From: Paractinoplanes durhamensis
GTDB taxonomy: Bacteria; Actinomycetota; Actinomycetes; Mycobacteriales; Micromonosporaceae
Length of the DNA stretch: 64,000 bases
Assembly (NCBI RefSeq): GCF_016862175.1
Contig: NZ_BOML01000058.1
Location: 124,001-188,000 of the forward strand
Direction: 5' to 3'
The position numbers and the translations under genes were made by a program. Shown piece after piece: positions 33,984-42,867 of this stretch (positions are counted from its first letter, which is position 1; every line of letters begins with the position of its first letter). The notes under the pieces are model-generated. The model was given only the letters and a program-made list of their open reading frames with translations. It made no database searches and had not been told where the DNA came from.

Positions 33984-35042
33984 ATGGAGTCTCGTGATCC
34001 GGTCGCCGACCTACGACGCATTGCCTTCTATCTGGAGCGGGCGAACGAGGCGACCTACCGGGTGCGCGCGTTCCGGTCGGCCGCCGCGACGATCGCCGCG
34101 CTGCCCGCCGACGAGCTGGCCGAACGGGCCGCGGCCGGCACGCTGGCCAAGCTGTCCGGGGTCGGCGACGTCACCGCCCGGTGCATCGCCGAGTCGCTGG
34201 CCGGCGAGGAGCCGGTCTACCTGCGCCGGGTGGCGGCCACCGCGGGTACCGACCTGACCGCCGCGGCCGCGGAGCTGCGAGCGGCCCTGCGCGGCGACTG
34301 TCACGCGCACACCGACGCCTCCGACGGTGGGTCGCCGATCGAGGAGATGGCGCTCGCGGCGGTCGAGCTGGGGCACGAATACCTGGTGATCACCGACCAC
34401 TCGCCGACCCTGAGGGTGGCCAACGGGCTGAGCCCGGCCCGGCTGCGCCGCCAGCTCGACCAGGTGGCCCGGGTCAACGACGCGCTGCCGGACGGCTTCC
34501 GCATCCTCACCGGCATCGAGGTCGACATCCTCGAGAACGGCTCGCTCGACCAGGAGGACGAGCTGCTCGCCCGGCTCGACGTGGTGGTCGGCTCGGTGCA
34601 CAGCAAGCTGCGCGACGAGTCGCCGCGGATGACCAGGCGGATGCTGGCCGCGATCGAGAACCCGCATCTGGACATCCTCGGCCACATGACCGGGCGCAAG
34701 GTGCCGGCCGGTGGCGAGGGCGACAAGGGGCACCGGGCCGGCCGCACCCGGCCGCCGAGCACCTTCGACCTCGACAAGGTGCTCGCCGCGGTGCTCGAAC
34801 ACGGCAAGGCCATCGAGATCAATTCACGGCCGGACCGGCTCGACCCGCCCAAGCGGATGCTCACCGTCGCGGTCGAGGCCGGTTGCCTGTTCAGCATCGA
34901 CACCGACGCGCACGCCCCGGGCCAGCTCGATTGGCTGGGCAACGGCTGCGAGCGGGCGGCGCTGTGCGGGGTGCCGGCCGAGCGCGTGGTCAACACGTGG
35001 CCGATCGAACGCCTGCTCGAATGGACGGCGGGGCACAAGTGA
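33984..35042 (+). CDS. PolX-like protein without polymerase core: HhH domain + PHP phosphoesterase
   Basis: A 352-residue protein. Residues 1-90 resemble the N-terminal helix-hairpin-helix domain of family X DNA polymerases (YRVRAFRSAAATIAAL, KLSGVGDVTARCIAESL). The PHP domain (about 100-345) has the metal ligands HAHTDASDGGSP, VITDHSP, GIEVDIL, GSVHSKL, HLDILGHM and DTDAHAP. The polymerase palm and thumb found between these in bacterial PolX are absent. It may be a 3'-phosphoesterase/exonuclease or histidinol-phosphatase-like enzyme that acts on DNA ends (inference). ATG 33984 is six bases after a TAGTCT box. Confidence 0.88.
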   Translation: MESRDPVADLRRIAFYLERANEATYRVRAFRSAAATIAALPADELAERAAAGTLAKLSGVGDVTARCIAESLAGEEPVYLRRVAATAGTDLTAAAAELRAALRGDCHAHTDASDGGSPIEEMALAAVELGHEYLVITDHSPTLRVANGLSPARLRRQLDQVARVNDALPDGFRILTGIEVDILENGSLDQEDELLARLDVVVGSVHSKLRDESPRMTRRMLAAIENPHLDILGHMTGRKVPAGGEGDKGHRAGRTRPPSTFDLDKVLAAVLEHGKAIEINSRPDRLDPPKRMLTVAVEAGCLFSIDTDAHAPGQLDWLGNGCERAALCGVPAERVVNTWPIERLLEWTAGHK

Positions 35043-35068
35043 GGCCACCGGTCCCGTAGGGTCGCTTT

Positions 35069-36739
35069 GTGGGACGAATTGACGACCTCGCCGACCGCTA
35101 CGTCGAAGACTGGGCGGCACTCAATCCGACGGGGGCGACCTATGTCGGCATCGCCGGTCACGACGACAAGACCGATGACCTATCTCCCGAGGGCTACGAG
35201 GCCCAGGCCGAGCTGACTCGGCGCACCATCAACGATCTCGACGTCATCGAGCCGGAGCACGAGTCCGAGCAGGTGGCGAAGGACGCCATGATGGAGCGGC
35301 TCGGTCTCGACCTGGCCACCTACGACGCGGGCTACACGAAGAGCGCGATCAGCGTGATCACCAGCGGCCTGCACGGGCTGCGCGGTGTCTTCGACGTGAT
35401 GGCCACCGACGGCGAAGAGGCGGTCGCCAACATCGCGGCCCGGCTCAACTCCTTCGACCGCGCCATCGAGCAGTACAAGACGACCCTCCGCGAAGAGGTG
35501 GAGGCCGGCCGGGTGAGTGCCCGCGCGCAGCTGCTGGCGGTCGCCGAGCAGTGCGACGCGTGGACCGATCCCGCTCGCGACGACTTCTTCCACGGTCTGG
35601 CGCGCCGGCTCAAGGCGAAGGGCGCGCTCGCCGCCGAGCTGGAGCGGGGAGCGAGCGCTGCCACCGCAGCTGCGGCCGGTTTCGCGACGTTCCTCCGCGA
35701 GGAGCTGGCGCCGCGCGGCCGCGAGAAGGAGGCGGCCGGCCTCGAGCGGTACGAATTGGCCTCGCAATACTTCTTGGGCGCCAAGGTCGACCTGCAGGAG
35801 ACCTATCTCTGGGGCTTCGCCGAGCTCGACCGCCTCGAGCGGGAGATGGATGTCTGCGCGGTCGCGATCGCCGGCTCGGGCGCCTCGGTGGCCCAGGCGG
35901 TCGACCTGCTCGACGCCGACCCGGCTCGCAAGATCCCGGGCAAGGAAGCCTTCCGCGACTGGATGCAGGCGCTGGCCGACAAGGCGATCGCCGAGCTGAA
36001 CGGCACCCACTTCGACATCGAGCCGGCGGCTCGCAAGATCGAGTGCTGCCTGACGCCGACCAGCGACGGCGGCATCTACTACACCGGCCCGAGCGAGGAC
36101 TTCTCCCGTCCCGGCCGGATGTGGTGGGCGGTGCCGGAGGGCGTCACCGAGTTCTCCACCTGGCGCGAGGTCACCACGGTCTATCACGAGGGCGTGCCCG
36201 GCCATCACCTCCAGGTCAGCCAGACCCTGCTGCGGGCCGACACGCTCAACCGCTGGCAGCGACTGCTCTGCTGGTGCTCGGGGCACGGCGAGGGCTGGGC
36301 GCTCTACTCGGAGCGGCTGATGGACGAGCTCGGCTACCTGGACGACCCGGGCGACCGGCTCGGCATGCTCGACGCCCAGGCGCTGCGCGCGGCCCGGGTG
36401 ATCGTCGACATCGGCATGCACCTCGAGCTGGAGATCCCGCGGGACAACCCGTTCGGCTTCCACCCCGGCGAGCGCTGGACGCCCGAGCTGGGCTGGGAGT
36501 TCCTGCGGGCGCACACCCGGATGTCCGACGAGGTGCTGCGCTTCGAGTGGAAGCGTTATCTCGGCTGGCCGGGGCAGGCCCCGTCGTACAAGGTCGGCGA
36601 ACGGATCTGGATGCAGGCGCGTGAGGAGACGAAGCAGCGCAAGGGCGCTGATTTCGACCTCAAGACGTTCCACCGTGATGCGCTCAACCTTGGCTCGCTC
36701 GGCCTCGACCCACTGCGCAAGGCACTCGCCCGTCTCTGA
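35069..36739 (+). CDS. DUF885-family putative metallopeptidase
   Basis: A 556-residue protein with the DUF885 zinc site: TTVYHEGVPGHHLQVSQT (HExxxxH-like HEGVPGHH) and the downstream GHGEGWALYSERLMDELG. The rest is helical, with AGFATFLREELAPR and the C-terminal VGERIWMQAREETKQRKGADFDLKTFHRDALNLGSL typical of the family. Related to M3/M32-like folds; specific substrates are not known. There is no signal peptide, so it is cytosolic. GTG 35069 lies six bases after TAGGGT, suggesting leaderless expression. A strong terminator begins just after the stop. Confidence 0.92.
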   Translation: MGRIDDLADRYVEDWAALNPTGATYVGIAGHDDKTDDLSPEGYEAQAELTRRTINDLDVIEPEHESEQVAKDAMMERLGLDLATYDAGYTKSAISVITSGLHGLRGVFDVMATDGEEAVANIAARLNSFDRAIEQYKTTLREEVEAGRVSARAQLLAVAEQCDAWTDPARDDFFHGLARRLKAKGALAAELERGASAATAAAAGFATFLREELAPRGREKEAAGLERYELASQYFLGAKVDLQETYLWGFAELDRLEREMDVCAVAIAGSGASVAQAVDLLDADPARKIPGKEAFRDWMQALADKAIAELNGTHFDIEPAARKIECCLTPTSDGGIYYTGPSEDFSRPGRMWWAVPEGVTEFSTWREVTTVYHEGVPGHHLQVSQTLLRADTLNRWQRLLCWCSGHGEGWALYSERLMDELGYLDDPGDRLGMLDAQALRAARVIVDIGMHLELEIPRDNPFGFHPGERWTPELGWEFLRAHTRMSDEVLRFEWKRYLGWPGQAPSYKVGERIWMQAREETKQRKGADFDLKTFHRDALNLGSLGLDPLRKALARL

Positions 36740-36740
36740 T

Positions 36741-36786
36741 CAAATCGGGCTTTTCTCTGGATCAAACCGGAGAAAAGCCCGATTTG
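36741..36786 (+). terminator. Strong hairpin terminator after the DUF885 gene
   Basis: Arms caaatcgggcttttctc and gagaaaagcccgatttg are perfect over 17 bases with a 12-base loop, followed by TCTTTCC. Confidence 0.92.
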
Positions 36787-37181
36787 TCTTTCCGGATGCA
36801 TTCGCAAATGACAATGCGTCGCTTTCCGCAATCATCTGACTACGCTCGGTCAATGGCGCTCCGAGGCATAATCGTTACCTATTGCGAATCTCGTATCTTT
36901 TCGAGAACCCGCTCTCCCGATACCATCTCCGCGGTGGTCAGTCGGGTTTTGGAACCGCCCTGCGCTGGGACTTCGTCCCGTGCGACGGCCTTTTGAGACG
37001 CGCGCTACAACCAACGACGGCAGCGGTCGCATCCCCCGATCAGCCGAGAGAATTCTGACCCTTGGAAAGACTCTTCCTGAGGAATTCTCGGATAGATTGG
37101 CCCGGATCCGTGCGCTTATCCGGCTACGGACAGTAGCCGTCACCACGGCTCACGCGTGTTGCAGGCGGAGGAACGAAAGCA
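36787..37181 (+). other. Upstream region of the conservon; inverted repeat GAGAATTC
   Basis: This stretch of 395 bases has lower GC than its neighbours and no credible gene. It precedes the conservon operon and so must hold its promoter. The inverted repeat gagaattc (37048-37055) ... gaattctc (37082-37089), 26 bases apart, brackets TTGGAAAG; a GATAGATT follows at 37090 and could be a -10. The promoter assignment is a guess. Confidence 0.45.
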
Positions 37182-38321
37182 ATGAACAGCCGGCGAACCC
37201 GTTTACGTTCCGCTCTTGCGGTAATTTTGACGGTTTTGGTACTTGTGCCGACCGCCGTCCTCTTCGGACGGGTCTGGCAACAGAACTCGGACGCCCGCTC
37301 GCAGACCGACCTCGAGAAGCAGGGCGTGGAATACATCACCGCCCTCGCGCCGCTGGTCAGCGCGCTCGCCGAGTCGCAGTCCTCGGCCCTGCAGGGCATC
37401 ACCGCCCCGCCGGAGTCGCTGGCCACCGCCGTCGCCAAGGTAACGGCCGTCGACACGGCCGTCGGCGATGACCTGAAGACGAAAGAGCGCTGGACCGACC
37501 TCCAGGCGAAGATAGCCAAGCTGAACAAGACCACCGGCGGTCCGGTCGCCATCCTGCAGGCGCACACCGAGGTGACCGACCTCGCCCTGGCGCTCTACGA
37601 CGCGGTCCGGCGCAACTCGGAGCTGAACCGCGACCCGGACAGCGACCTGTCCAACCTGCAGCAGGCGGCGGCCGTCGACATGCCGGCCACGGTGATCCGG
37701 GTGAGCCGGATGGCCGACTTCGCGCAGGCCCTGCCGCTCGTCACCGGCCAGGCCCGCACCACGATCGCGATCCAGTTCGGCCAGGAGGTGCTCGCCGTGC
37801 AGGACTCGGTGAACGCCCTGACCGGGAGCCTGCAGGCCGCGGTCGACAACACCAGCAGCCCGACGCTGAGCGGTGGCCTGGTCACCACGCTCGACTCGTT
37901 CCGCCGCGGCGTCGAGTCGATGACCCGTGGCGCGAACCCGGGCGGTACCCCGAACGTCGCCACCATGTCGACCGCGCAGACCGCCCTGCAGACCGCGCTG
38001 AACGCGCTGGCCGGGGTCACCCTCAAGGAGATGGCCAACCTCCTCGACGACCGGTCGAGCTCGCTGAACTACCGGCGCGGCGAGGCCATCGCGATGGGCC
38101 TGCTGGCCGTCCTGCTCGTGCTCGCCGCCCTGGTGCTGCCGATCCTCGGCCGCCGGCGCGACACCGAGGAGGCGGCGTCCGGCCCGTCGACCGGCGTGGG
38201 TGAGTCGACCCGCGACATCCCGACGAACCGGCCGGCCGCACCCTACGGCGGGCAGTACGACCTGACGCCGGCCTTCGGCGACAACGACCCACGGCGGGAG
38301 CGATCCGGTGCTCTTCGGTAA
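37182..38321 (+). CDS. Conservon-associated membrane protein with large extracellular helical domain
   Basis: A 379-residue protein. A transmembrane segment (LRSALAVILTVLVLVPTAVLFG, about 8-30) is followed by about 270 extracytoplasmic, Ala/Thr/Gln-rich helical residues. A second helix (AIAMGLLAVLLVLAALVLPIL, about 305-325) leads to a Pro/Gly-rich cytosolic tail. The outer part resembles helical sensor domains such as nitrate/nitrite or chemoreceptor types, with a loose match to the same domain of the kinase that follows. It has no kinase or GTPase motif. Its stop overlaps the kinase start by 14 bases. It is probably an extra sensor or adaptor subunit of the conservon (inference). Confidence 0.78.
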   Translation: MNSRRTRLRSALAVILTVLVLVPTAVLFGRVWQQNSDARSQTDLEKQGVEYITALAPLVSALAESQSSALQGITAPPESLATAVAKVTAVDTAVGDDLKTKERWTDLQAKIAKLNKTTGGPVAILQAHTEVTDLALALYDAVRRNSELNRDPDSDLSNLQQAAAVDMPATVIRVSRMADFAQALPLVTGQARTTIAIQFGQEVLAVQDSVNALTGSLQAAVDNTSSPTLSGGLVTTLDSFRRGVESMTRGANPGGTPNVATMSTAQTALQTALNALAGVTLKEMANLLDDRSSSLNYRRGEAIAMGLLAVLLVLAALVLPILGRRRDTEEAASGPSTGVGESTRDIPTNRPAAPYGGQYDLTPAFGDNDPRRERSGALR

Positions 38322-41247
38322 ACTCCGAATCCTGGGCAAACTCGCCCTTCTTGTTCTCGTACCGCTGCTCGGTGTCGTGGCGCTGAGCGTCCCGATCATC
38401 GTGACGCGTATCAGTGACGCGCAGGACGCGCAGAAGACGTCGGACGCCGTCCAGCTCGCCACCCGGGTCAGCACTGCCGTGCAGGAGCTTCAGGAGGAAC
38501 GACTCCTCTCGATCGGCTTCCTGTTCGGCCTGATCCAGCAGCCCGAGCTGGCCGTGCAGAGCGCCCGGGCCACCGACGCGGTGGCGCGGGTCAGCGACGG
38601 CGGCGACCAGCCGGTCAGCAAGGAGCTGCGCCGCGCCCTGCGCAGCGCGTCCCGGCTCGACAACACCCGGCAGAACGTGCTCAACAACGCGATCCGGCCG
38701 GACGTCCTGGTCACCGAGTTCACCGACGTGATCACGCCGATCATCAACGGGCTGGCGCTCTCCTCGACCGCCGACCTCACCACCAGCGTCGGCCGGCAGG
38801 TGTTCGCACTCGAGCAGGCGCTGCGTACCGACGACATGATCAGCCAGGCGTCCGGTTACCTCACGGTCGCCACGATCACCAAGAACGCCGGCTTCGTCAG
38901 CCTCTTCTACTCGACGCTGGTGCAGCTGCAGCAGGTGATCTCGAACGCCGAGTCGTTCTTCACCGACGCGCAGTACAAGCTGTACCTCGGCGCCCAGGAC
39001 GCGTTCTCCGCCCGGGTCGGCTCCGACTTCCTCACCGAAGCCGCGACCAACCCGGCCACCGCGGTGCAGCAGCTGCAGATCAAGACGCTGTTCCCGTCGC
39101 TGCGGTCGGTGCTCGTGCTCGGTGGCTTCGTGGAGAAGCGGGTCGCCGCGGACGTGAACACGATCGCCACCAACAACCGGGACACCGCCCTCCGGGACGC
39201 CTTCCTCATCGGTGGTGGCTCGTTCCTCCTGCTGCTCATCGTTATCGCGCTGAGCATCTTCATGGCCCGCGCGGTGGCCCGGCCGCTGCGCCGCCTCACC
39301 GGCTCCGCCGACCGGATCGCCCGCGCCGCCGAGGCCGAGCTGGAAAGGGTCGCCGACGACGACGCGGAATCGGTCCGCCCGATCCGCCTCGACCCGGTCG
39401 ATGTCGAGGCCCAGGACGAGATCGGCGACCTGGCCCGCGCGTTCGACCGGGTGCAGACCACCGCCGCCCGGCTGGTGGAACGCCAGGTGCTCGGCCGCCG
39501 CAACGTCGCCCAGATGTTCGGGCACGTCGGACGGCGTACCCAGAACCTGGTCGGCCGCCAGCTCGCCCTGATCGACAACCTGGAGCGCAAGGAGACCGAC
39601 AGCGAGCGGCTCGGCGACCTCTACCGTCTGGACCACATGTCCAGCCGTCTCGGCCGGAACGCGTCCTCGCTGGTCGTGCTCTCCGGTGGGGCCGGGGCGA
39701 ACGAGCACATCGCGCCGCTGCCGCTCTCCGACGTCGTCCGGCTCGCCCTCGGTGAGATCGAGGACTACACCCGGGTCGACGTCGAGGTTCCCGAGGAGAT
39801 CGTGGTCATGCCGGCCGTCCTGGCCGACCTGACCCTGGTGCTCGCCGAGCTGATGGAGAACGCGACCGCGTTCTCCCCGCCGCAGACCCGGGTGCTGATC
39901 TCGGCGACCGAGCTGCGCGGCGGTGCCCGTCTCGCGGTGATCGACAACGGCCTCGGCCTGACCCCCGAGCGGCTGGCCGAGGAGAACTCCCGGCTGACCC
40001 GTCGTGAGCGCCTCGACCTGGTGCCCACCGAGGTTCTCGGCCTGTTCGTGGTCGGCCGGCTCGCCCGCCGGCACGGCATCGAGGTGACCCTGACCGACAC
40101 CCCCGGTGGTGGCGTCACGGTCTGGGTCGATCTGACCCCGACCCACCTGATCTCGCGGGTGCCGAGCAGCACGTCGATGCCGCCGTCGCCGTTCGACGCG
40201 GTGCCGGGCGCGGCCCCGAGCTACCACACGGCCGAGTTCGCCCGGGTGGTTGCCGGTTCCGCGGCCCGGTCCTCGGTGCCCGGCAGCCAGCTGCCGTTCG
40301 ACCCGAACGTGCTCGAGCGGGCAACCCGCACGCTCGAGTCGGGGCACTCGTGGAACGCCTTCGCCGCCCCGGCCCGGTCCGAGACCGGTCCGGCGCTGAC
40401 CGCGCCGTCGGCCTACGACGCCGAGCCGGTCTACGACGCGGAGCCGGTCTACTCGCCGACCACCGTCTACCAGCAGCCGGTTGCCCCGCAGCCGGCGTAC
40501 GACCTGGGTGCGCCGGTGGCCGGCCGGGTGCCGGCCTCGCTGCCGGAGCTGCCCGCGGCCGGTCCGTCCGCGTGGAACCAGCACCCGCTGGAGGCGCCGC
40601 AGCCGTCCTGGGACAACAACCCGGCCGAGGCCGCGCCGATGATCCCGCGCCAGCGCAACGGCGAGCAGTACCCCTACGAGGCCCCGCACCCGTACGAAGC
40701 CCCGCACCCGTACGAGACTCAGGCCCCGCAGGCGTACAGCCAGCCGACCTACCAGCAGCCTTACCAGCAGCCGGAGCCGTACGCACAGCCCCAGGCGTAC
40801 CCCGAGCCGGAGCCCTACCAGCCGTATCAGCCGGCCGAGACGCCGGCGCCGCCGGCCGAACGCACCGGTGAGCCGCTCCGGCGCCGGGTTCCCGGCAGCC
40901 AGCTGCCGACCGAGACCGGCCGGCCGGCGCCCGCCGCTCCGCCGTCCCAGGACGACGCGACGGCCGCCCGGGCCGCGTTCGACGCCTTCGAAGCCGGCGT
41001 CAACCGGGCCCAGTGGGACGTCGCCGAGACCCAGATGACAGCCCCGCCGTCGGCCGGTCATGCACCCCTCGCCCGCCGGGTTCCGGGGGCCACCTTGCCG
41101 CGGGACGCGCACAACACGCCGCCCCCGCCTGCTCCGGCACCTCCGCTCGATCCGGATGCCGCACGAGCACTCATGGAGCAGTTCGAGTACGGAGTCGCAC
41201 TCGCACTGAATGAAACTCAGCCACAACACGAGGGACAACCGCGATGA
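38308..41247 (+). CDS. cvnA: Conservon sensor histidine kinase (CvnA type) with nitrate/nitrite-sensor outer domain
   Basis: A 979-residue membrane kinase-like protein. First helix at about 10-33, a NIT-like helical sensor to about 300, a second helix (FLIGGGSFLLLLIVIALSIFM), a HAMP-like linker, then a kinase region with RRTQNLVGRQLALIDNLERKETD and RLDHMSSRLGRNASSLVVLSG. The HATPase_c domain has ELMENATAFSPP and DNGLGL and keeps the late glycine box (TPGGGVTVWVDL). The last 340 residues are disordered, rich in Pro, Gln and Tyr, with three copies of a VPGS/A-x-LP motif. In other conservons CvnA signals to CvnB-D. It ends four bases into cvnB. Confidence 0.92.
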   Translation: MLFGKLRILGKLALLVLVPLLGVVALSVPIIVTRISDAQDAQKTSDAVQLATRVSTAVQELQEERLLSIGFLFGLIQQPELAVQSARATDAVARVSDGGDQPVSKELRRALRSASRLDNTRQNVLNNAIRPDVLVTEFTDVITPIINGLALSSTADLTTSVGRQVFALEQALRTDDMISQASGYLTVATITKNAGFVSLFYSTLVQLQQVISNAESFFTDAQYKLYLGAQDAFSARVGSDFLTEAATNPATAVQQLQIKTLFPSLRSVLVLGGFVEKRVAADVNTIATNNRDTALRDAFLIGGGSFLLLLIVIALSIFMARAVARPLRRLTGSADRIARAAEAELERVADDDAESVRPIRLDPVDVEAQDEIGDLARAFDRVQTTAARLVERQVLGRRNVAQMFGHVGRRTQNLVGRQLALIDNLERKETDSERLGDLYRLDHMSSRLGRNASSLVVLSGGAGANEHIAPLPLSDVVRLALGEIEDYTRVDVEVPEEIVVMPAVLADLTLVLAELMENATAFSPPQTRVLISATELRGGARLAVIDNGLGLTPERLAEENSRLTRRERLDLVPTEVLGLFVVGRLARRHGIEVTLTDTPGGGVTVWVDLTPTHLISRVPSSTSMPPSPFDAVPGAAPSYHTAEFARVVAGSAARSSVPGSQLPFDPNVLERATRTLESGHSWNAFAAPARSETGPALTAPSAYDAEPVYDAEPVYSPTTVYQQPVAPQPAYDLGAPVAGRVPASLPELPAAGPSAWNQHPLEAPQPSWDNNPAEAAPMIPRQRNGEQYPYEAPHPYEAPHPYETQAPQAYSQPTYQQPYQQPEPYAQPQAYPEPEPYQPYQPAETPAPPAERTGEPLRRRVPGSQLPTETGRPAPAAPPSQDDATAARAAFDAFEAGVNRAQWDVAETQMTAPPSAGHAPLARRVPGATLPRDAHNTPPPPAPAPPLDPDAARALMEQFEYGVALALNETQPQHEGQPR

Positions 41248-41711
41248 CTTCCCCCTACACGGAAACCGGCAACGGTCAGAGCTACGGTCAGCCCCAGCTG
41301 AGCGCCGAGGCGAAGACTTTCAACTGGCTGCTGGACTCGTTCACCTCCGGCACTGCGGGTGTGATCGAAGCCATCGCCGTCTCCTCCGATGGCCTCCTCA
41401 TGGCGATGTCCGCGATCAAGGACCGGCCGAACGCCGAGCGCCTGGCCGCGGTCGTCTCCGGTCTGACCAGCCTGGCCGGCGGGGCGGCGAGCTGGTACAG
41501 GCTGGGCGCTCTCAACCGGGTCATCATCGACATGGCCGAGGGATACCTCCTGGTCACCGCGATCAGCGCCGGCTCGGTGCTGGGTGTCATCGCGGACCGG
41601 TCGGCCAACCTCGGCACCCTTGCCTACGAGATGACTCTGTTCGCGACGCGCGCCGGCGGTGCGCTGAGCCCGCGTTTGATCGCTGAGTTGAAGAACGCCG
41701 TTCAGCAATGA
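41244..41711 (+). CDS. cvnB: Roadblock/LC7-domain protein of the conservon (CvnB type)
   Basis: A 155-residue protein with the roadblock/LC7 fold of MglB and dynein light chains: FNWLLDSFTSGTAGVIEAIAVSSDGLLMAMS, an even alpha/beta pattern, and VIIDMAEGYLLVTAISAGSVLGVIAD. In the MglA/MglB pair such proteins act as activators for the small GTPase; here the partner is CvnD. Its ATG overlaps the cvnA stop and its stop overlaps the cvnC start, so the operon is tightly coupled. Confidence 0.95.
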   Translation: MTSPYTETGNGQSYGQPQLSAEAKTFNWLLDSFTSGTAGVIEAIAVSSDGLLMAMSAIKDRPNAERLAAVVSGLTSLAGGAASWYRLGALNRVIIDMAEGYLLVTAISAGSVLGVIADRSANLGTLAYEMTLFATRAGGALSPRLIAELKNAVQQ

Positions 41712-42169
41712 GTTACTCGGACCCCGACGACCCGGCGCCACCGGCTCGGCCGAGCGTCCGACCCTTCCTGCAGTCTGGCCCGCACGCGGCCGGCGGCTAC
41801 CGCCCGACACCCGGGCGCGAGATGTCGCCGGCCGACGAGCAGACCACGACACTGCGTCCGTTCGTCATCACGTCCGGACGTACCGACGGCGCCGATCCCG
41901 ACATCGGGATGGAGACCCAGGTGACCGTCAACCACGCCGCCGCACCTGTGCGGCTTTCGCCGGAGATGCGCGCGATCGTGGCGCTCTGCGGCGACCCATT
42001 GTCCGTGGCGGAGATCTCCGCCCGGCTGCGCCTGCACCTGGGCGTCACCCGAATCCTCGTCGGGGACCTCCGGGCCGCCGGCCAACTGGATGTCCACGTG
42101 CTGGACAACGACACCCCCGACCCTGAGACCATCATGCGAGTGATCCGTGGACTTCGAGCAATCAGCTGA
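41708..42169 (+). CDS. cvnC: DUF742 protein of the conservon (CvnC type)
   Basis: A 153-residue protein. The DUF742 signature is present: LRPFVITSGRT followed by the METQVTVN strand, and a winged-helix-like end with LSVAEISARLRLHLGVTRILVGDLRAAGQL. The first 45 residues are Pro-rich and disordered. It probably links the kinase and GTPase modules or binds DNA (both inference). The last 23 bases of the gene overlap cvnD. Confidence 0.93.
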   Translation: MSYSDPDDPAPPARPSVRPFLQSGPHAAGGYRPTPGREMSPADEQTTTLRPFVITSGRTDGADPDIGMETQVTVNHAAAPVRLSPEMRAIVALCGDPLSVAEISARLRLHLGVTRILVGDLRAAGQLDVHVLDNDTPDPETIMRVIRGLRAIS

Positions 42170-42773
42170 CCGCGCCCGCGGCTCCGCCCGCGTGGGCAAC
42201 GACCGGCCGAAGAAGGCCCCGGTCCCGGTGAAGATCATCGTGGCCGGCGGCTTCGGTGTCGGAAAGACGACAACGGTGGGAGCGATCTCCGAGATCGCCC
42301 CACTCACCACCGAGGCGGAGATGACCGCGGCAGCGGTCGGCATCGATGACCCGGGTCAGGCGGTCACGAAGACCACCACCACGATCGCGATGGACTTCGG
42401 CGTCCTCACGATCGACCAGACATTGAAGCTCTACATCTTCGGCACGCCCGGCCAGCCCCGGTTCGCGTTCATGTGGGACGACCTCATCAAGGGCGCTTTG
42501 GGCGCGTTGGTAGTGGTAGACACGGCGCGGATCGACGACTGCTACCCGGCGGTGGACTATTTCGAGCGGGCCGGACTGCCCTTCGTGGTCGGTGTGAACA
42601 CCTTCAACGGCCAGCAGACGTACAGCCTCGAAGAGGTCCGCTGGGCGCTCGCCGTACGCGAGGACGTCCCGGTGCTGTCGTTCGACGCCCGTTTCCGGGC
42701 GTCGGTGCGCGACGCCCTGCTCGTGGTCCTCGATCAGGCGCTCGACAAGGCCATCCGGGCACAGCGTACGTAG
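42147..42773 (+). CDS. cvnD: Conservon small GTPase (CvnD type)
   Basis: A 208-residue ATP/GTP-binding protein of the actinobacterial MglA-like group. The P-loop is GGFGVGKTTTVG (about 35-46). The switch II region reads FGTPGQPRFAFMWDD in place of DxxGQ, and the base-recognition NKxD has become VNTF, as is usual in CvnD. GTG 42147 is inside the end of cvnC; homologues start with a similar DFEQS stretch. No P450 (CvnE) gene follows, unlike some conservons of Streptomyces. The next gene is an unknown 294-residue protein. Confidence 0.93.
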   Translation: MDFEQSADRARGSARVGNDRPKKAPVPVKIIVAGGFGVGKTTTVGAISEIAPLTTEAEMTAAAVGIDDPGQAVTKTTTTIAMDFGVLTIDQTLKLYIFGTPGQPRFAFMWDDLIKGALGALVVVDTARIDDCYPAVDYFERAGLPFVVGVNTFNGQQTYSLEEVRWALAVREDVPVLSFDARFRASVRDALLVVLDQALDKAIRAQRT

Positions 42774-42867
42774 GGTGTCGGTCTCCTCGCACAGATCGAG
42801 GTTTTCAAATCGGCCTTCGAGCGGGCAGAGTGGTGGTGGGCTCTCCCCGTAGAGGAAGGACGGTGAC

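Noticed and set aside
36850..37146. 98-codon minus-strand frame upstream of the conservon
   Set aside because: Ser/Arg-rich, no ribosome site, and in a low-GC region that looks non-coding in all frames.
38023..41238. Frame of over 1000 codons on the minus strand opposite cvnA
   Set aside because: Its translation is Arg/Gly/Val-rich and repetitive, with no motif. The plus strand carries clear kinase, roadblock and GTPase genes.
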